DNA of 64,000 nt, from NCBI RefSeq assembly GCF_050947875.1, contig NW_027460416.1, forward strand, positions 19,523 to 83,522, in the 5' to 3' direction. Positions 24,601-38,013 of this stretch are shown here, piece after piece (within the stretch, counting starts at the first letter, position 1; every line of letters starts with the position of its first letter). Source of the stretch: Dermacentor variabilis. Its lineage: Eukaryota > Arthropoda > Arachnida > Ixodida > Ixodidae. The position numbers and the translations under genes were made by a program. Under the pieces are notes generated by a model. The model did no database searches, was not told the origin of the DNA, and saw nothing but the letters and a program-made list of their open reading frames with translations.

Positions 24601-25483
24601 GGTGCTTTTGGCAGAACGCGCGTGTGGATTTCTACCAAACGACGTGAAAAGCATGCCGATGCTGCTCTTTTTAGCACCCGCACATGGATTTGTGCCAAAA
24701 CGCGTTTTAAGCATGCGCATGCATCTTTTGGTAGACGCGGACGCAGTTTTCTGCAAAACCACACGATATGCATGCAAATGGTGCTTTTGGCAGAACGCGC
24801 GCGTGGATTTCTACCAAACGACGTGAAAAGCATGCCGATGCTGCTCTTTTTAACATCCGCACATGGATTTGTGCCAAAGCGCGTTTTAAGCATGCGCATG
24901 CATCTTTTGGTAGACGCGGACGCAGTTTTCTGCAAAACCACACGATATGCATGCAAATGGTGCTTTTGGCAGAACGCGCGTGTGGATTTCTACCAAACGA
25001 CGTGAAAAGCATGCCGATGCTGGTCTTTTTAGCACCCGCACATGGATTTGTGCCAAAACGCGTTTTAAGCATGCGCAGGCATCTTTTGGTAGACGCGGAC
25101 GCAGTTTTCTGCAAAACCACACGATATGCATGCAAATGGTGCTTTTGGCAGAACGCGCGCGTGGATTTCTACCAAACGACGTGAAAAGCATGCCGATGCT
25201 GCTCTTTTTGACATCCGCACATGGATTTGTGCCAAAGCGCGTTTTAAGCATGCGCATGCATCTTTTGGAAGACGCGGACGCAGTTTTCTGCAAAACCACA
25301 CGATAGGCATGCAAATGGTGCTTTTGGCAGAACGCGCGTGTGGATTTCTACCAAACGACGTGAAAAGCATGCCGATGCTGCTCTTTTTAGCACCCGCACA
25401 TGGATTTGTGCCAAAACGCGTTTTAAGCATGCGCATGCATCTTTTGGTAGACGCGGACGCAGTTTTCTGCAAAACCACACGAT

Positions 25484-28400
25484 ATGCATGCAAATGGTGC
25501 TTTTGGCAGAACGCGCGCGTGGATTTCTACCAAACGACGTGAAAAGCATGCCGATGCTGCTCTTTTTAACATCCGCACATGGATTTGTGCCAAAACGCGT
25601 TTTAAGCATGCGCATGCATCTTTTGGTAGACGCGGACGCAGTTTTCTGCAAAACCACACGATAGGCATGCAAATGGTGCTTTTGGCAGAACGCGCGCGTG
25701 GATTTCTACCAAACGACGTGAAAAGCATGCCGATGCTGCTCTTTTTAGCACCCGCACATGGATTTGCGCCAAAACGCGTTTTTAGCATGCACATGCATCT
25801 TTTGGTAGACGCGGACGCAGTTTTCTGCAAAACCACACGATATGCATGCAAATGGTGCTTTTGGCAGAACGCGCGTGTGGATTTCTACCAAACGACGTGA
25901 AAAGCATGCCGATGCTGCTCTTTTTAGCACCCGCACATGGATTTGTGCCAAAACGCGTTTTAAGCATGCGCATGCATCTTTTGGTAGACGCGGACGCAGT
26001 TTTCTGCAAAACCACACGATATGCATGCAAATGGTGCTTTTGGCAGAACGCGCGCGTGGATTTCTACCAAACGACGTGAAAAGCATGCCGATGTTGCTCT
26101 TTTTAACATCCGCACATGGATTTGTGCCAAAACGCGTTTTAAGCATGCGCATGCATCTTTTGGTAGACGCGGACGCAGTTTTCTGCAAAACCACACGATA
26201 GGCATGCAAATGGTGCTTTTGGCAGAACGCGCGCGTGGATTTCTACCAAACGACGTGAAAAGCATGCCGATGCTGCTCTTTTTAGCACCCGCACATGGAT
26301 TTGTGCCAAAACGCGTTTTTAGCATGCACATGCATCTTTTGGTAGACGCGGACGCAGTTTTCTGCAAAACCACACGATATGCATGCAAATGGTGCTTTTG
26401 GCAGAACGCGCGTGTGGATTTCTACCAAACGACGTGAAAAGCATGCCGATGCTGCTCTTTTTAACATCCGCACATGGATTTGTGCCAAAACGCGTTTTAA
26501 GCATGAGCATGCATCTTTTGGTAGACGCGGACGCAGTTTTCTGCAAAACCACACGATAGGCATGCAAATGGTGCTTTTGGCAGAACGCGCGCGTGGATTT
26601 CTACCAAACGACGTGAAAAGCATGCCGATGCTGCTCTTTTTAGCACCCGCACATGGATTTGTGCCAAAACGCGCTTTTAGCATGCACATGCATCTTTTGG
26701 TAGACGCGGACGCAGTTTTCTGCAAAACCACACGATATGCATGCAAATGGTGCTTTTGGCAGAACGCGCGTGTGGATTTCTACCAAACGACGCGAAAAGC
26801 ATGCCGATGCTGCTCTTTTTAGCACCCGCACATGGATTTGTGCCAAAACGCGTTTTAAGCATGCGCATGCATCTTTTGGTAGACGCGGACGCAGTTTTCT
26901 GCAAAACCACACGATATGCATGCAAATGGTACTTTTGGCAGAACGCGCGCGTGGATTTCTACCAAACGACGTGAAAAGCATGCCGATGCTGCTCTTTTTA
27001 ACATCCGCACATGGATTTGTACCAAAGCGCGTTTTAAGCATGCGCATGCATCTTTTGGTAGACGCGGACGCAGTTTTCTGCAAAACCACACGATATGCAT
27101 GCAAATGGTGCTTTTGGCAGAACGCGCGCGTGGATTTCTACCAAACGACGTGAAAAGCATGCCGATGCTGCTCTTTTTAACATCCGCACATGGATTTGTG
27201 CCAAAACGCGTTTTAAGCATGCGCATGCATCTTTTGGTAGACGCGGACGCAGTTTTCTGCAAAACCACACGATAGGCATGCAAATGGTGCTTTTGGCAGA
27301 ACGCGCGCGTGGATTTCTACCAAACGACGTGAAAAGCATGCCGATGCTGCTCTTTTTAGCACCCGCACATGGATTTGTGCCAAAACGCGTTTTAAGCATG
27401 CGCATGCATCTTTTGGTAGACGCGGACGCAGTTTTCTGCAAAACCACACGATATGCATGCAAATGGTGCTTTTGGCAGAACGCGCGCGTGGATTTCTACC
27501 AAACGACGTGAAAAGCATGCCGATGCTGCTCTTTTTAACATCCGCACATGGATTTGTGCCAAAACGCGTTTTAAGCATGCGCATGCATCTTTTGGTAGAC
27601 GCGGACGCAGTTTTCTGCAAAACCACACGACAGGCATGCAAATGGTGCTTTTGGCAGAACGCGCGCGTGGATTTCTACCAAACGACGTGAAAAGCATGCC
27701 GATGCTGCTCTTTTTAGCACCCGCACATGGATTTGCGCCAAAACGCGTTTTTAGCATGCACATGCATCTTTTGGTAGACGCGGACGCAGTTTTCTGCAAA
27801 ACCACACGATATGCATGCAAATGGTGCTTTTGGCAGAACGCGCGTGTGGATTTCTACCAAACGACGTGAAAAGCATGCCGATGCTGCTCTTTTTAGCACC
27901 CGCACATGGATTTGTGCCAAAACGCGTTTTAAGCATGCGCATGCATCTTTTGGTAGACGCGGACGCAGTTTTCTGCAAAACCACACGATATGCATGTAAA
28001 TGGTGCTTTTGGCAGAACGCGCGCGTGGATTTCTACCAAACGACGTGAAAAGCATGCCGATGCTGCTCTTTTTAACATCCGCACATGGATTTGTGCCAAA
28101 ACGCGTTTTAAGCATGCGCATGCATCTTTTGGTAGACGCGGACGCAGTTTTCTGCAAAACCACACGATAGGCATGCAAATGGTGCTTTTGGCAGAACGCG
28201 CGCGTGGATTTCTACCAAACGACGTGAAAAGCATGCCGATGCTGCTCTTTTTAGCACCCGCACATGGATTTGTGCCAAAACGCGTTTTTAGCATGCACAT
28301 GCATCTTTTGGTAGACGCGGACGCAGTTTTCTGCAAAACCACACGATATGCATGCAAATGGTGCTTTTGGCAGAACGCGCGTGTGGATTTCTACCAAACG

Positions 28401-29240
28401 ACGTGAAAAGCATGCCGATGCTGCTCTTTTTAACATCCGCACATGGATTTGTGCCAAAACGCGTTTTAAGCATGCGCATGCATCTTTTGGTAGACGCGGA
28501 CGCAGTTTTCTGCAAAACCACACGGTAGGCATGCAAATGGTGCTTTTGGCAGAACGCGCGCGTGGATTTCTACCAAACGACGTGAAAAGCATGCCGATGC
28601 TGCTCTTTTTAGCACCCGCACATGGATTTGTGCCAAAACGCGCTTTTAGCATGCACATGCATCTTTTGGTAGACGCGGACGCAGTTTTCTGCAAAACCAC
28701 ACGATATGCATGCAAATGGTGCTTTTGGCAGAACGCGCGTGTGGATTTCTACCAAACGACGTGAAAAGCATGCCGATGCTGCTCTTTTTAGCACCCGCAC
28801 ATGGATTTGTGCCAAAACGCGTTTTAAGCATGCGCATGCATCTTTTGGTAGACGCGGACGCAGTTTTCTGCAAAACCACACGATATGCATGCAAATGGTG
28901 CTTTTGGCAGAACGCGCGCGTGGATTTCTACCAAACGACGTGAAAAGCATGCCGATGCTGCTCTTTTTAACATCCGCACATGGATTTGTACCAAAGCGCG
29001 TTTTAAGCATGCGCATGCATCTTTTGGTAGACGCGGACGCAGTTTTCTGCAAAACCACACGATATGCATGCAAATGGTGCTTTTGGCAGAACGCGCGCGT
29101 GGATTTCTACCAAACGACGTGAAAAGCATGCCGATGCTGCTCTTTTTAACATCCGCACATGGATTTGTGCCAAAACGCGTTTTAAGCATGCGCATGCATC
29201 TTTTGGTAGACGCGGACGCAGTTTTCTGCAAAACCACACG
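25484..29240 (+). repeat. 11-monomer (1,969 bp) higher-order repeat pair
   Basis: Segments about 25480-27270 and 27450-29240 match at 1,969 bp (11 x 179). Shared rare alleles are GGATTTGCGCC (about 25761 and 27730), ACGCGCTTTTAGC (about 26669 and 28638) and GTACCAAAGCG (about 27019 and 28988). No indel occurs in this block. Confidence 0.85.
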
Positions 29241-31211
29241 ATATGCATGCAAATGGTGCTTTTGGCAGAACGCGCGCGTGGATTTCTACCAAACGACGTG
29301 AAAAGCATACCGATGCTGCTCTTTTTAACATCGGCACATGGATTTGTGCCAAAGCGCTTTTTAAGCATGCGCATGCATCTTTTGGTAGACGCGGACGCAG
29401 TTTTCTGGAAAACCACACGATATGCATGCAAATGGTGCTTTTGGCAGAACGCGCGTGTGGATTTCTACCAAACGACGTGAAAAGCATGCCGATGCTGCTC
29501 TTTTTAGCACCCGCACATGGATTTGTGCCAAAACGCGTTTTAAGCATGCGCATGCATCTTTTGGTAGACGCGGACGCAGTTTTCTGCAAAACCACACGAT
29601 AGGCATGCAAATGGTGCTTTTGGCAGAACGCGCGCGTGGATTTCTACCAAACGACGTGAAAAGCATGCCGATGCTGCTCTTTTTAGCACCCGCACATGGA
29701 TTTGTGCCAAAACGCGTTTTAAGCATGCGCATGCATCTTTTGGTAGACGCGGACGCAGTTTTCTGCAAAACCACACGATATGCATGCAAATGGTGCTTTT
29801 GGCAGAACGCGCGCGTGGATTTCTACCAAACGTCGTGAAAAGCATGCCGATGCTGCTCTTTTTAACATCCGCACATGGATTTGTGCCAAAGCGCGTTTTA
29901 AGCATGCGCATGCATCTTTTGGTAGACGCGGACGCAGTTTTCTGCAAAACCACACGATATGCATGCAAATGGTGCTTTTGGCAGAACGCGCGTGTGGATT
30001 TCTACCAAACGACGTGAAAAGCATGCCGATGCTGCTCTTTTTAGCACCCGCACATGGATTTGTGCCAAAACGCGTTTTAAGCATGCGCATGCATCTTTTG
30101 GTAGACGCGGACGCAGTTTTCTGCAAAACCACACGATATGCATGAAAATGGTGCTTTTGGCAGAACGCCCGCGTGGATTTCTACCAAACGACGTGAAAAG
30201 CATGCCGATGCTGCTCTTTTTGACATCCGCACATGGATTTGTGCCAAAGCGCGTTTTAAGCATGCGCATGCATCTTTTGGTAGACGCGGACGCAGTTTTC
30301 TGCAAAACCACACGATAGGCATGCAAATGGTGCTTTTGGCAGAACGCGCGTGTGGATTTCTACCAAACGACGTGAAAAGCATGCCGATGCTGCTCTTTTT
30401 AGCACCCGCACATGGATTTGTGCCAAAACGCGTTTTAAGCATGCGCATGCATCTTTTGGTAGACGCGGACGCAGTTTTCTGCAAAACCACACGATATGCA
30501 TGCAAATGGTGCTTTTGGCAGAACGCGCGCGTGGATTTCTACCAAACGACGTGAAAAGCATGCCGATGCTGCTCTTTTTAACAACCGCACATGGATTTGT
30601 GCCAAAACGCGTTTTAAGCATGCGCATCCATCTTTTGGTAGACGCGGACGCAGTTTTCTGCAAAACCACACGATAGGCATGCAAATGGTGCTTTTGGCAG
30701 AACGCGCGCGTGGATTTCTACCAAACGACGTGAAAAGCATGCCGATGCTGCTCTTTTTAGCACCCGCACATGGATTTGTGCCAAAACGCGTTTTTAGCAT
30801 GCACATGCATCTTTTGGTAGACGCGGACGCAGTTTTCTGCAAAACCACACGATATGCATGCAAATGGTGCTTTTGGCAGAACGCGCGTGTGGATTTCTAC
30901 CAAACGACGTGAAAAGCATGCCGATGCTGCTCTTTTTAGCACCCGCACATGGATTTGTGCCAAAACGCGTTTTAAGCATGCGCATGCATCTTTTGGTAGA
31001 CGCGGACGCAGTTTTCTGCAAAACCACACGATAGGCATGCAAATGGTGCATTTGGCAGAACGCGCGCGTGGATTTCTACCAAACGACGTGAAAAGCATGC
31101 CGATGCTGCTCTTTTTAGCACCCGCACATGGATTTGTGCCAAAACGCGTTTTTAGCATGCACATGCATCTTTTGGTAGACGCGGACGCAGTTTTCTGCAA
31201 AACCACACGAT
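29241..31211 (+). repeat. Array segment between HOR blocks, ordinary monomers
   Basis: About eleven monomers of standard length lie here. Scattered private substitutions include CATCGGCAC near 29330, TTTCTGGAAAACC near 29403, GCATGAAAATGG near 30140 and GCATCCATC near 30626. I saw no clean higher-order period here and no gene. Confidence 0.7.
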
Positions 31212-34200
31212 ATGCATGCAAATGGTGCTTTTGGCAGAACGCGCGTGTGGATTTCTACCAAACGACGTGAAAAGCATGCCGATGCTGCTCTTTTTAACAT
31301 CCGCACATGGATTTGTGCCAAAACGCGTTTTGAGCATGCGCATGCATCTTTTGGTAGACGCGGACGCAGTTTTCTGCAAAACCACACGATAGGCATGCAA
31401 ATGGTGCTTTTGGCAGAACGCGCGCGTGGATTTCTACCAAACGACGTGAAAAGCATGCCGATGCTGCTCTTTTTAATATCCGCACATGGATTTGTGCCAA
31501 AACGCGTTTTAAGCATGCGCATGCATCTTTTGGTAGACGCGGACGCAGTTTTCTGCAAAACCACACGATAGGCATGCAAATGGTGCTTTTGGCAGAACGC
31601 GCGCGTGCATTTCTACCAAACGACGTGAAAAGCATGCCGATGCTGCTCTTTTTAGCACCCGCACATGGATTTGTGCCAAAACGCGTTTTAAGCATGCGCA
31701 TGCATCTTTTGGTAGACGCGGACGCAGTTTTCTGCAAAACCACACGATATGCATGCAAATGGTGGTTTTGGCAGAACGCGCGCGTGGATTTCTACCAAAC
31801 GACGTGAAAAGCATGCCGATGCTGCTCTTTTTAGCACCCGCACATGGATTTGTGCCAAAACGCGTTTTTAGCATGCACATGCATCTTTTGGTAGACGCGG
31901 ACGCAGTTTTCTGCAAAACCACACGATATGCATGCAAATGGTGCTTTTGGCAGAACGCGCGTGTGGATTTCTACCAAACGACGTGAAAAGCATGCCGATG
32001 CTGCTCTTTTTGACATCCGCACATGGATTTGTGCCAAAGCGCGTTTTAAGCATGCGCATGCATCTTTTGGTAGACGCGGACGCAGTTTTCTGCAAAACCA
32101 CACGATAGGCATGCAAATGGTGCTTTTGGCAGAACGCGCGCGTGGATTTCTACCAAACGACGTGAAAAGCATGCCGATGCTGCTCTTTTTAACATCCGCA
32201 CATGGATTTGTGCCAAAACGCGTTTTAAGCATGCGCATGCATCTTTTGGTAGACGCGGACGCAGTTTTCTGCAAAACCACACGATAGGCATGCAAATGGT
32301 GCTTTTGGCAGAACGCGCGCGTGGATTTCTACCAAACGACGTGAAAAGCATGCCGATGCTGCTCTTTTTAGCACCCGCACATGGATTTGTGCCAAAACGC
32401 GTTTTTAGCATGCACATGCATCTTTTGGTAGACGCGGACGCAGTTTTCTGCAAAACCACACGATATGCATGCAAATGGTGCTTTTGGCAGAACGCGCGTG
32501 TGGATTTCTACCAAACGACGTGAAAAGCATGCCGATGCTGCTCTTTTTAACATCCGCACATGGATTTGTGCCAAAACGCGTTTTGAGCATGCGCATGCAT
32601 CTTTTGGTAGACGCGGACGCAGTTTTCTGCAAAACCACACGATAGGCATGCAAATGGTGCTTTTGGCAGAACGCGCGCGTGGATTTCTACCAAACGACGT
32701 GAAAAGCATGCCGATGCTGCTCTTTTTAATATCCGCACATGGATTTGTGCCAAAACGCGTTTTAAGCATGCGCATGCATCTTTTGGTAGACGCGGACGCA
32801 GTTTTCTGCAAAACCACACGATAGGCATGCAAATGGTGCTTTTGGCAGAACGCGCGCGTGCATTTCTACCAAACGACGTGAAAAGCATGCCGATGCTGCT
32901 CTTTTTAGCACCCGCACATGGATTTGTGCCAAAACGCGTTTTAAGCATGCGCATGCATCTTTTGGTAGACGCGGACGCAGTTTTCTGCAAAACCACACGA
33001 TATGCATGCAAATGGTGGTTTTGGCAGAACGCGCGCGTGGATTTCTACCAAACGACGTGAAAAGCATGCCGATGCTGCTCTTTTTAGCACCCGCACATGG
33101 ATTTGTGCCAAAACGCGTTTTTAGCATGCACATGCATCTTTTGGTAGACGCGGACGCAGTTTTCTGCAAAACCACACGATATGCATGCAAATGGTGCTTT
33201 TGGCAGAACGCGCGTGTGGATTTCTACCAAACGACGTGAAAAGCATGCCGATGCTGCTCTTTTTGACATCCGCACATGGATTTGTGCCAAAGCGCGTTTT
33301 AAGCATGCGCATGCATCTTTTGGTAGACGCGGACGCAGTTTTCTGCAAAACCACACGATAGGCATGCAAATGGTGCTTTTGGCAGAACGCGCGTGTGGAT
33401 TTCTACCAAACGACGTGAAAAGCATGCCGATGCTGCTCTTTTTAGCACCCGCACATGGATTTGTGCCAAAACGCGTTTTAAGCATGCGCATGCATCTTTT
33501 GGTAGACGCGGACGCAGTTTTCTGCAAAACCACACGATATGCATGCAAATGGTGCTTTTGGCAGAACGCGCGCGTGGATTTCTACCAAACGACGTGAAAA
33601 GCATGCCGATGCTGCTCTTTTTAACATCCGCACATGGATTTGTGCCAAAACGCGTTTTAAGCATGCGCATGCATCTTTTGGTAGACGCGGACGCAGTTTT
33701 CTGCAAAACCACACGATAGGCATGCAAATGGTGCTTTTGGCAGAACGCGCGTGTGGATTTCTACCAAACGACGTGAAAAGCATGCCGATGCTGCTCTTTT
33801 TAACATCCGCACATGGATTTGTGCCAAAACGCGTTTTGAGCATGCGCATGCATCTTTTGGTAGACGCGGACGCAGTTTTCTGCAAAACCACACGATAGGC
33901 ATGCAAATGGTGCTTTTGGCAGAACGCGCGCGTGGATTTCTACCAAACGACGTGAAAAGCATGCCGATGCTGCTCTTTTTAATATCCGCACATGGATTTG
34001 TGCCAAAACGCGTTTTAAGCATGCGCATGCATCTTTTGGTAGACGCGGACGCAGTTTTCTGCAAAACCACACGATAGGCATGCAAATGGTGCTTTTGGCA
34101 GAACGCGCGCGTGCATTTCTACCAAACGACGTGAAAAGCATGCCGATGCTGCTCTTTTTAGCACCCGCACATGGATTTGTGCCAAAACGCGTTTTAAGCA

Positions 34201-36760
34201 TGCGCATGCATCTTTTGGTAGACGCGGACGCAGTTTTCTGCAAAACCACACGATATGCATGCAAATGGTGGTTTTGGCAGAACGCGCGCGTGGATTTCTA
34301 CCAAACGACGTGAAAAGCATGCCGATGCTGCTCTTTTTAGCACCCGCACATGGATTTGTGCCAAAACGCGTTTTTAGCATGCACATGCATCTTTTGGTAG
34401 ACGCGGACGCAGTTTTCTGCAAAACCACACGATATGCATGCAAATGGTGCTTTTGGCAGAACGCGCGTGTGGATTTCTACCAAACGACGTGAAAAGCATG
34501 CCGATGCTGCTCTTTTTGACATCCGCACATGGATTTGTGCCAAAGCGCGTTTTAAGCATGCGCATGCATCTTTTGGTAGACGCGGACGCAGTTTTCTGCA
34601 AAACCACACGATAGGCATGCAAATGGTGCTTTTGGCAGAACGCGCGTGTGGATTTCTACCAAACGACGTGAAAAGCATGCCGATGCTGCTCTTTTTAGCA
34701 CCCGCACATGGATTTGTGCCAAAACGCGTTTTAAGCATGCGCATGCATCTTTTGGTAGACGCGGACGCAGTTTTCTGCAAAACCACACGATATGCATGCA
34801 AATGGTGCTTTTGGCAGAACGCGCGCGTGGATTTCTACCAAACGACGTGAAAAGCATGCCGATGCTGCTCTTTTTAACATCCGCACATGGATTTGTGCCA
34901 AAACGCGTTTTAAGCATGCGCATGCATCTTTTGGTAGACGCGGACGCAGTTTTCTGCAAAACCACACGATAGGCATGCAAATGGTGTTTTTGGCAGAACG
35001 CGCGTGTGGATTTCTACCAAACGACGTGAAAAGCATGCCGATGCTGCTCTTTTTGACATCCGCACATGGATTTGTGCCAAAGCGCGTTTTAAGCATGCGC
35101 ATGCATCTTTTGGTAGACGCGGACGCAGTTTTCTGCAAAACCACACGATAGGCATGCAAATGGTGCTTTTGGCAGAACGCGCGCGTGGATTTCTACCAAA
35201 CGACGTGAAAAGCATGCCGATGCTGCTCTTTTTAGCACCCGCACATGGATTTGTGCCAAAACGCGTTTTAAGCATGCGCATGCATCTTTTGGTAGACGCG
35301 GACGCAGTTTTCTGCAAAACCACACGATATGCATGCAAATGGTGCTTTTGGCAGAACGCGCGCGTGGATTTCTACCAAACGACGTGAAAAGCATGCCGAT
35401 GCTGCTCTTTTTAGCACCCGCACATGGATTTGTGCCAAAACGCGTTTTTAGCATGCACATGCATCTTTTGGTAGACGCGGACGCAGTTTTCTGCAAAACC
35501 ACACGATATGCATGCAAATGGTGCTTTTGGCAGAACGCGCGTGTGGATTTCTACCAAACGACGTGAAAAGCATGCCGATGCTGCTCTTTTTAACATCCGC
35601 ACATGGATTTGTGCCAAAACGCGTTTTGAGCATGCGCATGCATCTTTTGGTAGACGCGGACGCAGTTTTCTGCAAAACCACACGATAGGCATGCAAATGG
35701 TGCTTTTGGCAGAACGCGCGCGTGGATTTCCACCAAACGACGTGAAAAGCATGCCGATGCTGCTCTTTTTAATATCCGCACATGGATTTGTGCCAAACGC
35801 GTTTTAAGCATGCGCATGCATCTTTTGGTAGACGCGGACGCAGTTTTCTGCAAAACCACACGATAGGCATGCAAATGGTGCTTTTGGCAGAACGCGCGCG
35901 TGCATTTCTACCAAACGACGTGAAAAGCATGCCGATGCTGCTCTTTTTAGCACCCGCACATGGATTTGTGCCAAAACGCGTTTTAAGCATGCGCATGCAT
36001 CTTTTGGTAGACGCGGACGCAGTTTTCTGCAAAACCACACGATATGCATGCAAATGGTGGTTTTGGCAGAACGCGCGCGTGGATTTCTACCAAACGACGT
36101 GAAAAGCATGCCGATGCTGCTCTTTTTAGCACCCGCACATGGATTTGTGCCAAAACGCGTTTTTAGCATGCACATGCATCTTTTGGTAGACGCGGACGCA
36201 GTTTTCTGCAAAACCACACGATATGCATGCAAATGGTGCTTTTGGCAGAACGCGCGTGTGGATTTCTACCAAACGACGTGAAAAGCATGCCGATGCTGCT
36301 CTTTTTGACATCCGCACATGGATTTGTGCCAAAGCGCGTTTTAAGCATGCGCATGCATCTTTTGGTAGACGCGGACGCAGTTTTCTGCAAAACCACACGA
36401 TAGGCATGCAAATGGTGCTTTTGGCAGAACGCGCGTGTGGATTTCTACCAAACGACGTGAAAAGCATGCCGATGCTGCTCTTTTTAGCACCCGCACATGG
36501 ATTTGTGCCAAAACGCGTTTTAAGCATGCGCATGCATCTTTTGGTAGACGCGGACGCAGTTTTCAGCAAAACCACACGATATGCATGCAAATGGTGCTTT
36601 TGGCAGAACGCGCGCGTGGATTTCTACCAAACGACGTGAAAAGCATGCCGATGCTGCTCTTTTTAACATCCGCACATGGATTTGTGCCAAAACGCGTTTT
36701 AAGCATGCGCATGCATCTTTTGGTAGACGCGGACGCAGTTTTCTGCAAAACCACACGATA
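31212..36760 (+). repeat. 7-monomer (1,253 bp) higher-order repeat family, four copies
   Basis: A series of rare alleles repeats in fixed order: TTTTGAGCATGCG (near 31329, 32582, 33835, 35626), TTTAATATCCGC (near 31473, 32726, 33979, 35770), GCGTGCATTTC (near 31605, 32858, 34111, 35900) and GGTGGTTTTGG (near 31760, 33013, 34266, 36057). The first three copies are spaced exactly 1,253 bp. The fourth is 10 monomers further on, minus the one base lost near 35798. Copies 2 and 3 are near identical, so this block is very young. Confidence 0.9.
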
Positions 36761-38013
36761 GGCATGCAAATGGTGCTTTTGGCAGAACGCGCGCGTGGAT
36801 TTCTACCAAACGACGTGAAAAGCATGCCGATGCTGCTCTTTTTAGCACCCGCACATGGATTTGTGCCAAAACGCGTTTTTAGCATGCACATGCATCTTTT
36901 GGTAGACGCGGACGCAGTTTTCTGCAAAACCACACGATATGCATGCAAATGGTGCTTTTGGCAGAACGCGCGTGTGGATTTCTACCAAACGACGTGAAAA
37001 GCATGCCGATGCTGCTCTTTTTAGCACCCGCACATGGATTTGTGCCAAAACGCGTTTTAAGCATGCGCATGCATCTTTTGGTAGACGCGGACGCAGTTTT
37101 CTGCAAAACCACACGATATGCATGCAAATGGTGCTTTTGGCAGAACGCGCGCGTGGATTTCTACCAAACGACGTGAAAAGCATGCCGATGCTGCTCTTTT
37201 TAACATCCGCACATTGATTTGTGCCAAAGCGGGTTTTAAGCATGCGCATGCATCTTTTGGTAGACGCGGACGCAGTTTTCTGCAAAACCACACGATATGC
37301 ATGCAAATGGTGCTTTTGGCAGAACGCGCGCGTGGATTTCTACCAAACGACGTGAAAAGCATGCCGATGCTGCTCTTTTTAGCACCCGCACATGGATTTG
37401 TGCCAAAACGCGTTTTAAGCATGCGCATGCATCTTTTGGTAGACGCGGACGCAGTTTTCTGCAAAACCACACGATATGCATGCAAATGGTGCTTTTGGCA
37501 GAACGCGCGCGTGGATTTCTACCAAACGACGTGAAAAGCATGCCGATGCTGCTCTTTTTAACATCCGCACATGGATTTGTGCCAAAGCGCGTTTTAAGCA
37601 TGCGCATGCATCTTTTGGTAGACGCGGACGCAGTTTTCTGCAAAACCACACGATATGCATGCAAATGGTGCTTTTGGCAGAACGCGCGCGTGGATTTCTA
37701 CCAAACGACGTCAAAAGCATGCCGATGCTGCTCTTTTTAACATCCGCACATGGATTTGTGCCAAAACGCGTTTTAAGCATGCGCATGCATCTTTTGGTAG
37801 ACGCGGACGCAGTTTTCTGCAAAACCACACGATATGCATGCAAATGGTGCTTTTGGCAGAACGCGCGCGTGGATTTCTACCAAACGACGTGAAAAGCATG
37901 CCGATGCTGCTCTTTTTAACATCCGCACATGGATTTGTGCCAAAGCGCGTTTTAAGCATGCGCATGCATCTTTTGGTAGACGCGGACGCAGTTTTCTGCA
38001 AAACCACACGATA

